Assembly (NCBI GenBank): GCA_022457155.1
Contig: JAJGOT010000480.1
Coordinates: forward strand, 310,001-374,000
DNA: 64,000 bases
Reading direction: 5' to 3'
Source of the DNA: Cladopsammia gracilis
Taxonomy: Eukaryota; Cnidaria; Anthozoa; Scleractinia; Dendrophylliidae
Part shown: in pieces, positions 33,948 to 45,585 of the stretch
How positions within the stretch are numbered: position 1 is the stretch's first letter
Layout: every line of letters starts with the position of its first letter
Notes under the pieces: generated by a model
What the model saw: the letters and a program-made list of their open reading frames with translations, nothing else
What the model was told of the DNA's origin: nothing
The model's database searches: none
Made by a program: the position numbers and the translations under genes

Positions 33948-36043
33948 AACCACGCTGGCAACGTGGCCACATTACGATGTGAATGGAATCATACGAAGGC
34001 CATTCCATGAGACGTTTGTCCTTCTAAATCCCTCTCAAGGCTACGATTTTGTAAATTCACGATTCTATAATTAACGAAGATTTGTGATGCCAGGGGTAAA
34101 AGTTATAACCGCAATGCTAATGAATGAGAGGGTAAATACGAGAGGATTATTTGTAATCAATTTTCGGAGTCTTCTCTTTATAGAAAATACAACAGAATAC
34201 ATATGTATAAAGCCGTTCGGGCGTAAAAAGGGTGGGGGGGGGGGGCAGTCCCGACTATTTTACCACATATGATGCCATCAACTGCCGTCTTTACTGACTT
34301 AAATTAAGTATTTTAATTATAAGTTGTATAGCCGGTCTTAGGTAAAAAAAGGCATACGTAAGTCATAACCGCATACGGAATGGGCGTTGTTCAGACATCA
34401 CAGTGCCCTAGACCAAGCATGTTTACAATCGACCTCCAGTTTGCGCCTGCCATTTTGTCTATGGGATCGTAGGAAAACATGGGTGGTAAAAGGCGGGAAG
34501 TGCCCGTGCCCGGGAACGGTGCCCAGATTTTGCCAGCCTGAATAGGCGTTTTTTTACATGCCGCTTTTGGTGTAATACTGGCTTGCTATTCCCGTATGCC
34601 AGAATTCGAAATATGATTTAATAAGTGGGGCTACGCTTGGCGTATACCAGTACATGTATGTTTGTCCAAATCAAAAAGGCAACCTTGGTTAGATTTTTGT
34701 GTGACAAACGGATAGAGTAGAGGTGGCTTTCTATTAAGTCGGTGCATTGCAGTGAATAAAAGAGCTCGGAAATACCTTGAATCGACACACATTTCTGAAT
34801 ACGACAGAAAACGATCATCATCGGCGCTTTTTATTGAGAGCTTTTTTGTCATTAGATATTCTTTCATTTTTTTTTTAACCTGCATCCGGCGGTCATGCAA
34901 TTGCGCAATGAGATTTTGCATTCCATATTAAAGCTTAACAGTCCAACCATCCTTCTTTTTTGCAGTAACGAATGGTATCTTGGGATCACTGTTTGCCTTC
35001 ATTTTGCCAGTTGCCAAATAGAATGAATATAATAATGGCGTTTGTACATGTTACATGGTGTGACACTCAAAATTCATGCAAATTGCACTGACAAAGGTCA
35101 CGCTTTGTCGATTTCAAAGTACATTAACAACGTCCCATGTTAAAAGCTAAACTGATTTATCGTTAAGTTTCAATAACTAAATCACAAAATGCTTTTCGAC
35201 AGTATATCTGTGTTTTTAAAAGAAAAAATCAAACTTAGTTAGAAATGTTTCTTGTCACCGGACTAACTTTTGAAGACAACCGAATTTGCATAATATTCAC
35301 CTGATATTCACCGAAGATCGGGACTTAATAATTAGCTAGTTATAGCCATTAAACAGTTTAAAACGTTTATTTGTGTGTTCTCTACTGTATTTATGCCTAA
35401 AAATCGTGAAATATAAACATATAAAACGCCTATATTTAAAGCACTCTGAATTGTCCAACAACCTAATTTGCATAATGTGCGTTTTATATTCGCAAAAGCA
35501 CGAAAAGTTTAATGTCGCTGTGGAAAAGGAAGACAAAAAGTGCAAAGTATTTTTATATTTCTATGCTAACTAACATTTGTTTAGCAGAATTCAATAGAAA
35601 TTTTAAGCGTTTCAGTCTGGACTTGGGAAATAAAAGCCAGTGAAGACAGGGTACTTTCGCATGTTTTCAAAAAGCGACTAAGTGGGTGCTAATGCATTAA
35701 TTTTATTGAATCTCCAATTTAAACCATATCAAAATTAACTTGCGTTTCACACCTTTGAAGGAACACTAAAGTTAGGAATAATAATAATTTCTTGCTGCGT
35801 TTGGTGGTTTCCGAGCAGCGAGCTCGTCAATTTATGCAATTTTCGATTCTGGCCAAGCGCAAATTTAGGCCTTTTGCCGCTTTGACTGTTACGAGCTCTA
35901 AAAAATACAATTTAACGTATTTCCAAAAACTAAAGTCGTTTCATTTACTTATGACCCAAGATAGTTTACTGGGCAAAGTTTGAGGGAAAACTTTTTTCTG
36001 ACCCGAAATGCAGTGGACCGCTTTTACAGACACTGCCTCTTAA

Positions 36044-36505
36044 AAAAGCATCATATGATAAAAATAATAAAACAAAAGCCAGAGGAATTCTGCAAACTCT
36101 AAATAATGCTGTTACTCCTCTGATTGGAATGCTGTATCACAAATAAGACTCTGCATGTTGTCTGGAAATGTGGCAGTACTCATTTACTCCTAATCTTCAA
36201 AACAACTACAGTGTATATAATTCCCTTTTATATAACAAAAATTACAAATTTCTCTTCCACCATTATTGGACGATATTATTTTTTGGAACCATCTTACCCT
36301 TTCTATCCGCTCTAAGCCTACTAAAAAAACTAATTAAGAAATCTCTTTTCAGTCATTACATGTACTTATCCCAATACTAAATAAATACTAGATTGACTTA
36401 GTTGCTTTATCTACTTGTACTTAATATACATATAATTGCTTAATTACTATGAGGGTAAAGTATTAGTTTAACTATTTTTTGGCCCTTTTTCTCTTTATTT
36501 CTAAC
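36044..36505. other. No recognisable feature
   Basis: AT-rich DNA. Short frames only. Confidence 0.35.
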
Positions 36506-36507
36506 AC

Positions 36508-36879
36508 AGGGTTCAAAATAGCAGCCGGCTGCCGGCGGTAGCTGATACTTTGACCACAATTGCTGGCGACTTTTCACCAAAGAAAGAGAAAATTCATGTC
36601 ATGCTTGGATCGGCCAACTGAAATCAAAGTCGTTGCAATGGTATCCTGTAATGATAATTCAGAGTTCTCAAAACACCCGGGGTGGCGCTACTGAAAAAAG
36701 CTTTGAACAGATTATAAGAAGTGGCCAACAGACAAATCGCAAAAAGTGAAAAAAAAAATCATGTTGTTGACTGCTCAGGGTATGTGCTCATTCATTATTG
36801 ACAGCCGGGAAAAATGAGCCTAGAGAAAAAAGCCTATACAAATTCAAGCTCAAAGCTGTGATTTTATTTTGAACCCTGT
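36508..36879. mobile_element. hAT-like MITE with CAGGGTTCAAAATA ends
   Basis: CAGGGTTCAAAATAGC at the left and TATTTTGAACCCTG at the right, 372 bp apart. CAGGG-type ends are typical of hAT elements. Flanking 8-mers (TTCTAACA, TTACGTGT) do not match, so no target duplication is confirmed. A 28-base block (ACTTGTTTAATCTTTGGAG) is duplicated just downstream at 36888-36945. Confidence 0.6.
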
Positions 36880-36945
36880 TACGTGTAAACTTGTTTAATC
36901 TTTGGAGAAATAAAACTTGTAAACTTGTTTTAATCTTTGGAGAAA

Positions 36946-38190
36946 TAAATACTACATGTACTAATACTACTACTCCTAATGTGCAAAGAGGCACTGCAAG
37001 GGTAAAGTGAACACTTGAACAACTTGGGAAGTAAAAACTGATTGACCCAGGATTTCAAATGTCGGCAAGTCAGTGACAAAAAGTTTCCACAGTCTTAACT
37101 GATGATGATCCACAAGTGAGTGCAAATGCTCAAGCTCTCAAAAATTTATAAATGAGTTTTCCTGTTTCACTTTTCTTGAAGTGTGTTAGTTTCCCAGTGT
37201 TTCTGTTGGTAATATGTACTATGTAGTTCTTTATTCAGGGTTTAATTCATAACAACGTACTTACTTGCATGTTGTCATGCACAGTGTCACTGCAATTATC
37301 ATCACTTCATGTATCTTCTACAGTGTACCCTGTTGTTCTGTTTTGTAATTAGAAAAAAAAATATTGTTAGATTAAGAATGCCATTTGTTCATTGTTTACG
37401 TGTAGATTAGTTTGATCAACTGAATTGTTGATAAAGTAAATTAAGGCTGAAGTTTTGAGGGCTAGCACGAAAAAAACATTACCTTTTTAATCCTTTTATG
37501 GTGGCAAAAGAGTTTTTATAGGCATCAACATGGCTGATAACACTAACATTTTGTTTCACTCCCCCAACAATTTATTATCATAGTTTCATTTGGAACCCAA
37601 CTGCTTTATATTCATGTGTCTATCATAATTATGCATGCAAAACAAGACCAGTGCAAATTATGCTCCTGTGCATGTATAAACACAACACAGAGTCACGCAA
37701 CTCCTGCATACAGCACTGTAGTTTAAAGTCTACTCTGGGTTAAAAGGGAATTGTGTGCTAATGAGACCATGACTACAGAATCTATCCTCAAAGAGACAGG
37801 TGGAGTCCATAAGCAGAGGTTAGTAATATTGATGTCTATGATGCCCAAATGCACTCTTACAGTACATGCATGGGAATATTAGAAATCAAGAGGAATTCCC
37901 ATGGTGATGCAATGCATTGTAACTTGCAATACAGTGTATCAGGCTGGGGGTTAGACAAACTAAAATTAATCAACAAGTTCCATTGCTGCAAGATGAAAGA
38001 TACAGTAGTATACATGTACCTCTGGCTCAGACCATTCTACATCTTTTTCATTACTGCCTGTTATAAGTACAGCAGTACTGTAGTTTTGTCAGCTTTCTAA
38101 GAAATAAAGGAAATAGTCACCATTTACATGTAGATTAAAAAAAAACTACAAACTTTGACTTCATACCTGTACATGCATGTATTAATTAGA
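36946..38190. other. Probable intronic or intergenic DNA with one weak exon candidate
   Basis: Low repeat content. A minus-strand segment 37317-37265 is bounded by ACACTGTAG and CATGCAA/GTAAGTACG and is open in one frame (KIHEVMIIAVTLCMTTC). It is weak evidence for an exon of the same gene as 40418-40504. Many ACATGTAC palindromes are scattered here and to 40 kb. Confidence 0.25.
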
Positions 38191-38194
38191 CAAC

Positions 38195-38454
38195 CAGGGC
38201 TGTGCTCTAAGAAAAATAGTTGGGAGCCCGAAGTCTCCAAACACTTGAAATCTAGGGTGCTCAGCATATATTAAGTTTTTAGGATATATAGGTAATATAT
38301 AATCCTTTCAGTCATATTACTAGGAGATGTTAATTTCATATTACTGGGAGCTAATGTTAATTTTTGTTTTTATTTTTGACAACCCGCCTCGATTAGCTAT
38401 GCTAACTGCGGGTTGTCAAAGTTTAAAATATTGTTATGTTAATAATGAAATAAA

Positions 38455-38492
<38 letters not shown>

Positions 38493-38685
38493 GCAAAAAC
38501 AAAGATTTCCTGGTTGCCCAGATCGAGGTAAAATTTTGCAATGTTGGGCTGTGTTCTAGCAACACACAGTGGCCCATAGCATGTCACTTTTGACCTTGGG
38601 TGATCAGAAAGTGTACAAACATGTAGCTTTTGACAATACTTCTAAGCTGGCACCAATAATGTAGATTTAGAGCACAGCCTTACAG
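38195..38685. mobile_element. MITE-like element with GGGCTGTGCTCTAA ends
   Basis: CAGGGCTGTGCTCTAAG near 38197 is mirrored by ATTTAGAGCACAGCCTTAC near 38668. The interior holds a related GGGCTGTGTTCTAGC block at 38544, a nested hairpin repeat at 38383-38416 and a (TTG)n tract. Exact borders are uncertain. Confidence 0.5.
38383..38492 (+). repeat. Hairpin repeat ACAACCCGC...GCGGGTTGT with (TTG)n tail
   Basis: ACAACCCGCCTCGATTAGC pairs with GCGGGTTGT around the loop TATGCTAACT. It is followed by AT-rich DNA and a (TTG)n run at 38457-38492. This looks like a SINE or LINE 3' end with a simple-repeat tail. A second copy of the hairpin was the target of the LINE at 52561-56797. Confidence 0.65.
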
Positions 38686-38689
38686 CCTT

Positions 38690-40410
38690 GACAAGGCTGT
38701 ACAGTCCATTGCAAAGTAAAAATAACGTAATGATGCTACAGCATGTATTTACCCACACAATGGCTACAGCTGTACATGTACATGAATGTTGTGCTTAAAA
38801 CTATCCTCGATTCTACACTGTATTTTTGTTTTATCCACGTTAGCAAACATTACATGTACACATACAGCTGTATCTCACACAGAGTAAAGAAAACAAAAAG
38901 TGAAGTGCAACAGCTACCTACATGATCAATCAACATGCTGATACATGTACCTACAACAACAAATTAAAATTGCCTTCATTTATGGTGGGCCTTTCTTGTT
39001 ACAAAGAGCTATCCGATATGATGTTTGTGAACTACATGCATTAAAATCGTACATGTACATGTACTAAAAAATACACTGAACTGAGGACGTTTACAACACA
39101 TGGACCCGGGTCCATGGCCACCCCTACTTTTTGTCAATTTTATTTTTTTTTTCCAAATTTTTCTGTCAGTCTAAAGGATGGACTGCGGGCTGAGAACCAG
39201 GTATAAAACAAAGTCTTAAGTTCAAATAAATATGGCATTCAACATCAATATTTAACTTCCTACTATTTTATGCTTTTGTCAACATTGTATTTTATACAAT
39301 GTATGCAGTCTGATTCCTGGCTGGTACTGTTGGGGCAGGAGCATGTGAAGCTTTAGTGCTCTCCCCACAGATTTTGTTTGACGATGTAGAACAAGGACTG
39401 GGCCAAGTCCCAAGCTACGGTGTGCTATTACATGTACATGTATTATGGGATGCAGACAATCCCATGTGCTTTTCTTTTGGGTTCGGATAAAACAAAGTCT
39501 AGTGGAATATAAACAAACACATGACAAAGCCAGTACCATACTAACTGTTTAGAAATAATAACAAACAAAAGCAATCTTTATCTTGTTCCGGCATTCATCA
39601 GTATACTTGCTTGTGCATGTGTTTGTTTATACTCCACCAGGCCTATCAGTACAAGCACATGCACAACGAATCCAAAAGAAAAGCACATGGGATTGTCTGC
39701 ATCCCATAATTATAGTCGCTTGGGACTTGGTCCAATCCTTCTAGTTCTTGTTCTACATGTACTTGTGTCTTGATGTTGCTACTTGATGTTGAATGCCATA
39801 TTTATTTAAACTGAAGACTGCGTTTTGTACCTAGTCCGCATATACTGACAGAAAAATTTATAAAAAAAAAAATAACTGACAAAAATTAAATGTGGTCCAT
39901 CAGGTGGTCCATGTACACCTGGGTCCATGTTTTGTATATGTCCCTGAACTGACTATTGTCAGTTTTGGTGCTGATTAACTGAGCAATGTTCACCTTTTCC
40001 AAAGGTTTTACCTCCAACAATTTAGCATGTGTACATAACAAGTCAGTGGTCTTATGGCCTACAGTATGGTTTCCTAAGCATGGAAGGCCCCAGCAAATAA
40101 GAAGTAGATAATACTGTACATGTACTTCATGTTAAAAATCAACATCACTTGAACAGAATTGTAAGATTGAAAGGAATATTAAAATAAAAGTTTTAGTTTC
40201 TTATAAGCTTATTTATCCAAATTGAATCTGTCCTGGTTTACCGATACACAAGGACAAAAACAAAAGACTAAACAAAATACAACGTGAAATCCCTTGTGAA
40301 GACTGTGAGCTCGTACAGTCACCAAGAAAGAACCCTGAAATTCGTAGAAAATCTTCAGTACAGGTAGCCAAAAATAGTATTTTAAGTGGTTTACATTGTT
40401 AACGTAAGCT
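38690..40410. other. Low-repeat DNA, probably intron
   Basis: A diverged inverted repeat is visible: AATCCCATGTGCTTTTCTTT at 39459 resembles, inverted, AAAAGAAAAGCACATGGGAT at 39673, with matching flanks over 39180-39540 and 39600-39900. No gene recognised. Confidence 0.4.
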
Positions 40411-40417
40411 TACTTAC

Positions 40418-40504
40418 CTTTGGGATCACAAGGGCAGCAAGAATGAAGCTCTGGTAAAGAACTAGCCAACTGTCATGGAGGTCAAATTTGACTTGACAAT
40501 ACAT
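40418..40504 (-). other. Candidate first coding exon of an unidentified host gene
   Basis: Minus-strand frame from ATG at 40504 reads MYCQVKFDLHDSWLVLYQSF and continues to VIPK, ending at an excellent donor AAAG/GTAAGTAAGC (40418/40417). The segment looks like an amphipathic or membrane-associated stretch. No family recognised. Together with 31603-31657 and 31001-31060 it suggests a minus-strand gene spanning about 9.5 kb with mobile elements in its introns. Confidence 0.35.
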
Positions 40505-41090
40505 GTAGATTGGAAGGAATCGTATGCATAGCGATCGTTGATATGTTGTAAAAACATTGCATGCAGCTTATTCAGAAAACGTGGAACGAGAAAAAGGCTC
40601 AAATCACAAGTTGTCTTTTAAAAGCAAGTGAAGTTTTGAACACTGAAAGCGACCAGCAAAAGTTCGTTGAAAGAAGCGCCAACACGAACTGCCCGCCGGG
40701 AATGACTCTCTTGCGCATGATAAATTCGCACCCAAGACCTCTCGGCCCAGCGGAAGCCTTTGATTTATTTTATTTTATTCACCATGAATCTCTCGTTCTT
40801 CGGAAATCATTCCTATTTCCGTTCCAGGTAAATCCAAGCTTTAAAAATACCTCTTTCAAGAGCTGTTTAGGCAAGGCTAAAATATTAAACTGCTGTGTCA
40901 GCTTTGTGCCCGTCACCGGTTTTCACTTTTTTCATTGACATGTGAAGTAAAGATTTGTTGTCCAAATGGTACACAGCCGCCGTTGAACTAAGCTGTGTCT
41001 TGTATTTTAAAATACCGCGCTCGCTTGCGAACTTCAAGCAGTAATCTCTTATGTGTGTGCTTTTGCTCTTGTTGGAGTAGATGTCGGACT
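40505..41090. other. No recognisable gene; possible promoter side of the minus-strand gene
   Basis: A 125-codon plus-strand frame (40561-40938) has no recognised domain and is antisense to the start of the candidate gene. I leave it uncalled. Confidence 0.3.
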
Positions 41091-41092
41091 GT

Positions 41093-42040
41093 TACTAAGA
41101 GACGGACCATTATTTTTCTGGAGGGGGGATGAGAAATATTGAAAAAAATTGTTCGCAGGGCCTGAAAAGACAAAATAAATTGTTTGAAAACACGATATGT
41201 GTAAAAAAAATGTTTGCAGAGAAGTCAGATCAATTATTAAAAAATATTAGTTCCAAAACTGAATATTGCTCAGTGATGATTCTTTCCATTTGGCTGCACA
41301 AGACAACTCCTTCACCTTGCCTTCGCAAAAAGCAGCCAAAAAACTCTTCGTTGTGCCAGAGCTTAAGGTCAGAATCTCAACGGGTTTTCATTCAAGGAAT
41401 GCCGCTTGCCTTGCCATTTAACGTTGACATTCTGTCCGAGAAATGGGCGAGTTTCAGAAGTCTGTCATCTTCCTGACGATATCACCATCAAAGCTAATTG
41501 GTCAATAACTGTTTACAAGCTGGTTATTTGGCCGAGTAATATAACCTATGGCGATGGGAATCATTTTAAATCAGCAATATGCCTGGTACGAGTATGATGG
41601 GCTGTGGGAACAACGTCAAAAGAGGATCAGGACTTCGGTACTGTGGAATCGCGAAAAAGCCTGCTGCTCCCTTTGCCTGATTTCCTGTGGTACGCCCTTT
41701 ATTTGCGCCAGTAGCTACGTAGGAATTAAAACGGTGAATCGTGTATAAAGGAACAACAAACTATAAATTACAAGGAGCGTATGTGGCCAAAATAACTGGC
41801 TATAGCCCTATTGATTTTTTTTTTCGAAAAAAAGCTTATCTCAATTATTTTTAGCACCAGAGAAGATAGCACTGTAAAAAAATGGAAAAAAAATTGGCAG
41901 GAAGGTGTTCTTGAAAAAAAAAAATGATTGCAGAGGCACATAAATTAAAAAAAAAAATTGTTTGCAGAGGAAAATTTCTCATCCCCCCCCCCCCCCCCCC
42001 CCCCCCCACAGCTCCAGAAAAATAATGGTCCGTCCCTAAG
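41093..42040. mobile_element. Element with terminal inverted repeats GACGGACCATTATTTTTCTG
   Basis: CTAAGAGACGGACCATTATT at 41094 is mirrored by AATAATGGTCCGTCCCTAAG at 42021-42040, and the inverted similarity continues inward (GATGAGAAAT; TTGTTTGCAGAGG). A C tract of about 24 bases at 41984-42007 interrupts the right repeat. Interior frames of 63-115 codons resemble nothing known. Confidence 0.7.
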
Positions 42041-42304
42041 TTCACTCAAAATAAAGAGTTGTTTCAACAACTCACTTTATTGGGTTAAGAATAAACATAT
42101 TTTTTTAGCGAGAAGCGCTTTAATACTCACTGTGGTGAGTACGTTTTTAATCGTATGTTTGAGTAAAAGTGACTTCCACTTGATTTTCTCAAAATAAGGA
42201 GTTGTTTCAACTCAATGTGAGATTAAATATTTAAGTCAAATTTCAAGTAAACTAACTCAAAATATCGAGTAAAATGCCTACTTTACTAAAAGAAAAATTA
42301 GTCA
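42041..42304. repeat. ACTCAAAATAA-type repeat block
   Basis: CTCAAAATAAAGAGTTGTTT at 42044 recurs as CTCAAAATAAGGAGTTGTTT at 42188, and related phrases continue to 42300. Possibly the end of another element. Confidence 0.4.
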
Positions 42305-42660
42305 GTTTTACTCATTTGCGTCAATTTACAGAGATTTGGTGATGCCCAGTTTACATCAATTTACAGAGACTATAATTCCCCATTGGCGTCAATTTACAGA
42401 GATTTTATAATGCCCCGTTTGTGTCAATTTACAGAGATTTTATAGTGCCCCGTTTGTGTCAATTTACAGAGTTTTTATGAAGATGCCCCGTTTGTGTCAA
42501 TTTACAGAGATTTTATAGTGCCCCGTTTGTGTCAATTTACAGACATTTTATAGTGCCCCGTTTGTGTCAATTTACAGATATTTTATAGTGCCCCGTTTGT
42601 GTCAATTTACAGAGTTTTTATGATGCCCCGTTTGTGTCAATTTACAGAGATTACTTGTTC
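42305..42660 (+). repeat. 35-bp satellite with TTTACAGAGATTTTAT core
   Basis: About ten units of TGCCCCGTTTGTGTCAATTT plus ACAGAGATTTTATAG, with minor length variants. Confidence 0.93.
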
Positions 42661-43004
42661 AGTCCGTTTGGGGACCACATTAATTTACAGAGATTTGCCA
42701 TTTACAGACATTTTATATTAGAAGTCTAGGCATTATAAAATCTTTGTAAATAGTGGATTTACAAACATTGTTGGCAGATTTTATAAAGTCTGTAAATTGT
42801 AAGTCTTTCCCCTCATTACAGCTCCTAGAATTTATAAACATTTTACAAACATTTTATAAAGAACAAGACAACAAAACTATATAAAATGTCTGTCAAACGA
42901 ATTTACAGAGATTTTGTTTTTAACAGGTGAAAGTACCAAGTCTGTAAATTCAAGATTTATAGACATTTTATAAAGTCTGTAAATGGTCCAAATTTTCCAG
43001 TGAT
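42661..43004 (+). repeat. Degenerate TTTACAGA/TCTGTAAAT block and junction to the 21-bp array
   Basis: Mixed orientation of TTTACAGACATTTTAT and CTGTAAAT phrases. Ends TGGTCCAAATTTTCCAGTGA, the inverted counterpart of the junction at 28187-28212. Confidence 0.7.
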
Positions 43005-43378
43005 TAACACACGACCGACCGAGTAATACACACAACTGACCATGCAAGTTATACACGCAACTGACCCGAGTAAAACACACAACTGACCGAGTAACACACA
43101 CAACTGACCAAATAATACACACAACTGATCGAGTAAATTCAACACACAACTGACCGAGTAATACGCACAACTGATCGAGTAAATTCAACACACAACTGGC
43201 CGAGTAGTAATACGCAAAACTGACCCACTAATACGCACAACTGACGAGTTATGCACACACTGATTGACCGAGTAAAACGCACGACTGACTGAGTAATACA
43301 CACAACTGACCGAGTAAAACTGACACAACTGATCAAGTAATACACACAACTGACCGAGTAATACACACAACTCCCTTA
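43005..43378 (-). repeat. 21-bp minisatellite array, reverse orientation
   Basis: About 17 units. 43005-43120 shares an ordered irregular stretch with 25488-25650, and 43200-43300 shares another (CACACACTGATTGACCGAG, then GCACGACTGACT) with 45620-45730. Confidence 0.93.
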
Positions 43379-43379
43379 C

Positions 43380-43640
43380 CAAAACTACACGTGTCCACAT
43401 GTGATTGCACATGTGTTACACATGTGTAAATTTGGTGTAATACATCAGAACATGTGTTACACATGTGTATTTCATGTGAGCAATATTTTGTAACTTTGTT
43501 TGTATTTACTTACGCATGTGTACACATGTGTGTTGAACATGTGAAATACATGTGTGATATATTACACATGTGTTGCACATGTGCAGTAGTGCAATGTAAC
43601 ATTGCACATGTGTTACATATGTGTATTAAATAAACATGTA
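43380..43640. repeat. ACACATGTGT palindrome cluster
   Basis: More than a dozen ACATGTG/CACATGT words at irregular spacing, many as full ACACATGTGT palindromes. All are E-box-like (CANNTG) by sequence, but the spacing suggests satellite decay. Confidence 0.85.
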
Positions 43641-44219
43641 AAATGCCCTGGCCATGCAGAAACTGAAAACAACTATATATATTAGCTGCATAAAATGAAT
43701 AAGCTTGGAATTCGTGTTTGATTTGTCCCGTTCGTATTGTAATAAAGTTTGTTATCAATAACTTTGAATTTTCGAAATCCAATTGACCTTAATATTAAGC
43801 TCAAACATGAACAGAAGAAGAGATGAATAAGGTAGCTTGCAGACTTACACTGCAATACTGAAAAAGCAATCTTGTAGTACTTGTACATGTATTCGTCCTC
43901 ACGATCCTGTTACAATCAATACACTCTATAGTGTACTTCAATTTCACGGTGAAAATCCATTTAAACCAAAATTTTGCAAGAAAACATTTTTCTCAATATA
44001 CCCTTGGACTTGTTTTATAGTTTAAGTGGCAGCCAGTTTAAGTAACTCAAACTGTTCGCCATCTTGCTTCTTGGCCGAGTGAACCTGAGGAAAGTGAGCC
44101 AGCAGTCAGCAGTTTTAGCCTTCAAAGCATGCACTGCAGCATTCAGTAAAATCGTTATTTTAGCGGGCGTTTCAGCTCATATTGAACCGTTTGAAGAAAC
44201 CTACAAAGAATCTAAAGTG
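43641..44219. other. No recognisable feature
   Basis: Short frames only. Nothing recognised. Confidence 0.35.
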
Positions 44220-44223
44220 TTAA

Positions 44224-44777
44224 CCCTCGGACGTACCAGGGGGGGGGGGCAACCAACCCCCCCCCTTAAGGTTTTTCTCCGCTATTTTCTAGACCATTTA
44301 AGATTAGTACATGCCGTTTTCAGTAGCTGTTCATTTATCCTTGAGACACATTTTGGTAAAGTTTGGCGACAACCGGTTGCTATGGTAACGAGATATGACG
44401 TCATAATTAACATGTGGTCAACCCATTTTTGAAGAAAAAAGCGTGTTTTTCACCTTTTTTTCAGCGAAAAAAACATATAAAATGCTACCAAAAGCATCAA
44501 AATGTTTGATTTCTGATAAAATTGAATTTTTAGTAAAATCCAAGATGGCGGCCACCTCGGCGGCCATTTTGGATGACGTCACGGACCCCCAGCAGCACCC
44601 CCACCCATAATATTTACCTTATCTTGTAGAGCACATCGCGGGCTATCTATAAGATGTAAAATATTTCCGAAATATTGCAACATCGCAAAAACCCAAGGGG
44701 GGGGGGGTTGCAACAACCCCCACCCCCTCCCCCCTTGTACCACGGTTGGGGTATACGTTTGCGTGTACGTCCTAGGA
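44224..44777. mobile_element. 554-bp TTAA-flanked MITE carrying X-box, CRE and YY1-like sites
   Basis: CCCTCGGACGTAC and, inverted, GTACGTCCTAGGA form the ends, with TTAA on both sides (44220-44223; 44778-44781). CCC-type ends plus TTAA fit piggyBac. Next to each end lies a G/C tract block. Inside are GTTGCTATGGTAAC (RFX X-box-like, 44376-44389), TGACGTCA at 44396-44403 and 44574-44581 (CRE), and CAAGATGGCGGCC (YY1-like, 44541-44553) facing GGCCATTTTGG. The reading frame at 44064-44432 only runs through it. Confidence 0.7.
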
Positions 44778-44784
44778 TTAACAG

Positions 44785-45584
44785 CCTAAAGACAGAAAAT
44801 GATGGATAATCGTCTTTCTAAATCTAGGTAAGTGAAAGAATAAATCTTTGGTGCTAGTTTTATTACTTAAAAACACAACACATTGCTTTGTCTTTGATCT
44901 GTTTGAAATGAACATGCACGTATTTTTGTTCATTCTTCAGTTATATTAAGCACAAATACCGGTAACACCATAAACTGTAGCTTCACCATGATAGAGGAAA
45001 ACTATACATGTAGCTGGACAATATTTATAATTTGAGAGTTGAGCTTACATGCATAAGTTAAGCTTACTGACTTGCTAGCCTTGAGATTTGTCTTCTGTTT
45101 TCAAATATGATCTTGATTTAGAAGCTTAACTTTTAAGTTTGACTTATTATTTAAACTGTGTATGTGCTGTATTGAAAAAGAGATATCATTAAATAGACAA
45201 GGAACTGACTTAGATGTTTTGTTTTGTTGTAGCTATTCCGTATGGATGACAATGAAGGCTTTCAAACAGCCAGCTTGCAGGAAAATGTTATAAAACCTCT
45301 ACTCAGCTAAGTTTGAAACAAACAATTTAAAATCATATTTTTTCTTTTTTGCAAGTATCTATTCAATTGTATAATAAATGAACTTATGAGTTCTGGCACA
45401 CTGCAGGCACTATTTACTTATTAAAGTTATTACATGTATGAAGACATTATAAGGAAAACAATTTTTACACACCATATTTATATGTTACATAGGGCTCAAT
45501 AAATCATTTGTAATAAATTATAGATAGAAATCAAAATCAAGAGTTTGTTTTATGTAGTGTTGATGATGATTTTGGATTTTGAAC
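44785..45584. other. No recognisable feature
   Basis: AT-rich DNA. No coding signals seen. Confidence 0.35.
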
Positions 45585-45585
45585 A

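Larger units (their letters stand above)
33471..34025. repeat. Direct duplication (about 230 bp, offset 324) containing tRNA-Thr copies
   Basis: AATAAGAATGAAATTAAACA starts copies at 33471 and 33795. Similarity runs to about 33699 and 34025. Each copy includes one tRNA sequence on the minus strand. Confidence 0.85.
31784..36039. mobile_element. 4.26-kb TTAA-flanked element with terminal inverted repeats of about 1 kb
   Basis: GAGGCAGTGTCTGTAAAAGC at 31784 is mirrored at 36039, and the inverted match continues with few differences to about 32820 and 34997. TTAA lies immediately outside both ends (31780-31783; 36040-36043). TTAA duplication with purine-rich ends fits the Kolobok superfamily; piggyBac is less likely because the ends are not CCC. 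The 2.2-kb interior has no transposase, so it would need one supplied in trans. The interior carries a fold-back at 33318-33450 and a duplicated tRNA unit. Frames mirrored in both arms (62-82 codons) are not considered genes. Confidence 0.8.

Noticed and set aside
32278..35545. Matching frames of 69-82 codons in both arms of the 31.8-36.0 kb element
   Set aside because: They mirror each other only because the arms are inverted copies. Composition is AT-rich and no motif is present.
37265..37317. A further internal exon of the putative minus-strand gene
   Set aside because: The acceptor is weak and only one of three frames is open over 53 bases. It is mentioned inside the 36946-38190 entry but not called.
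40561..40938. 125-codon plus-strand frame
   Set aside because: No domain, no splice or promoter support, and it overlaps the start of a better-supported minus-strand exon.
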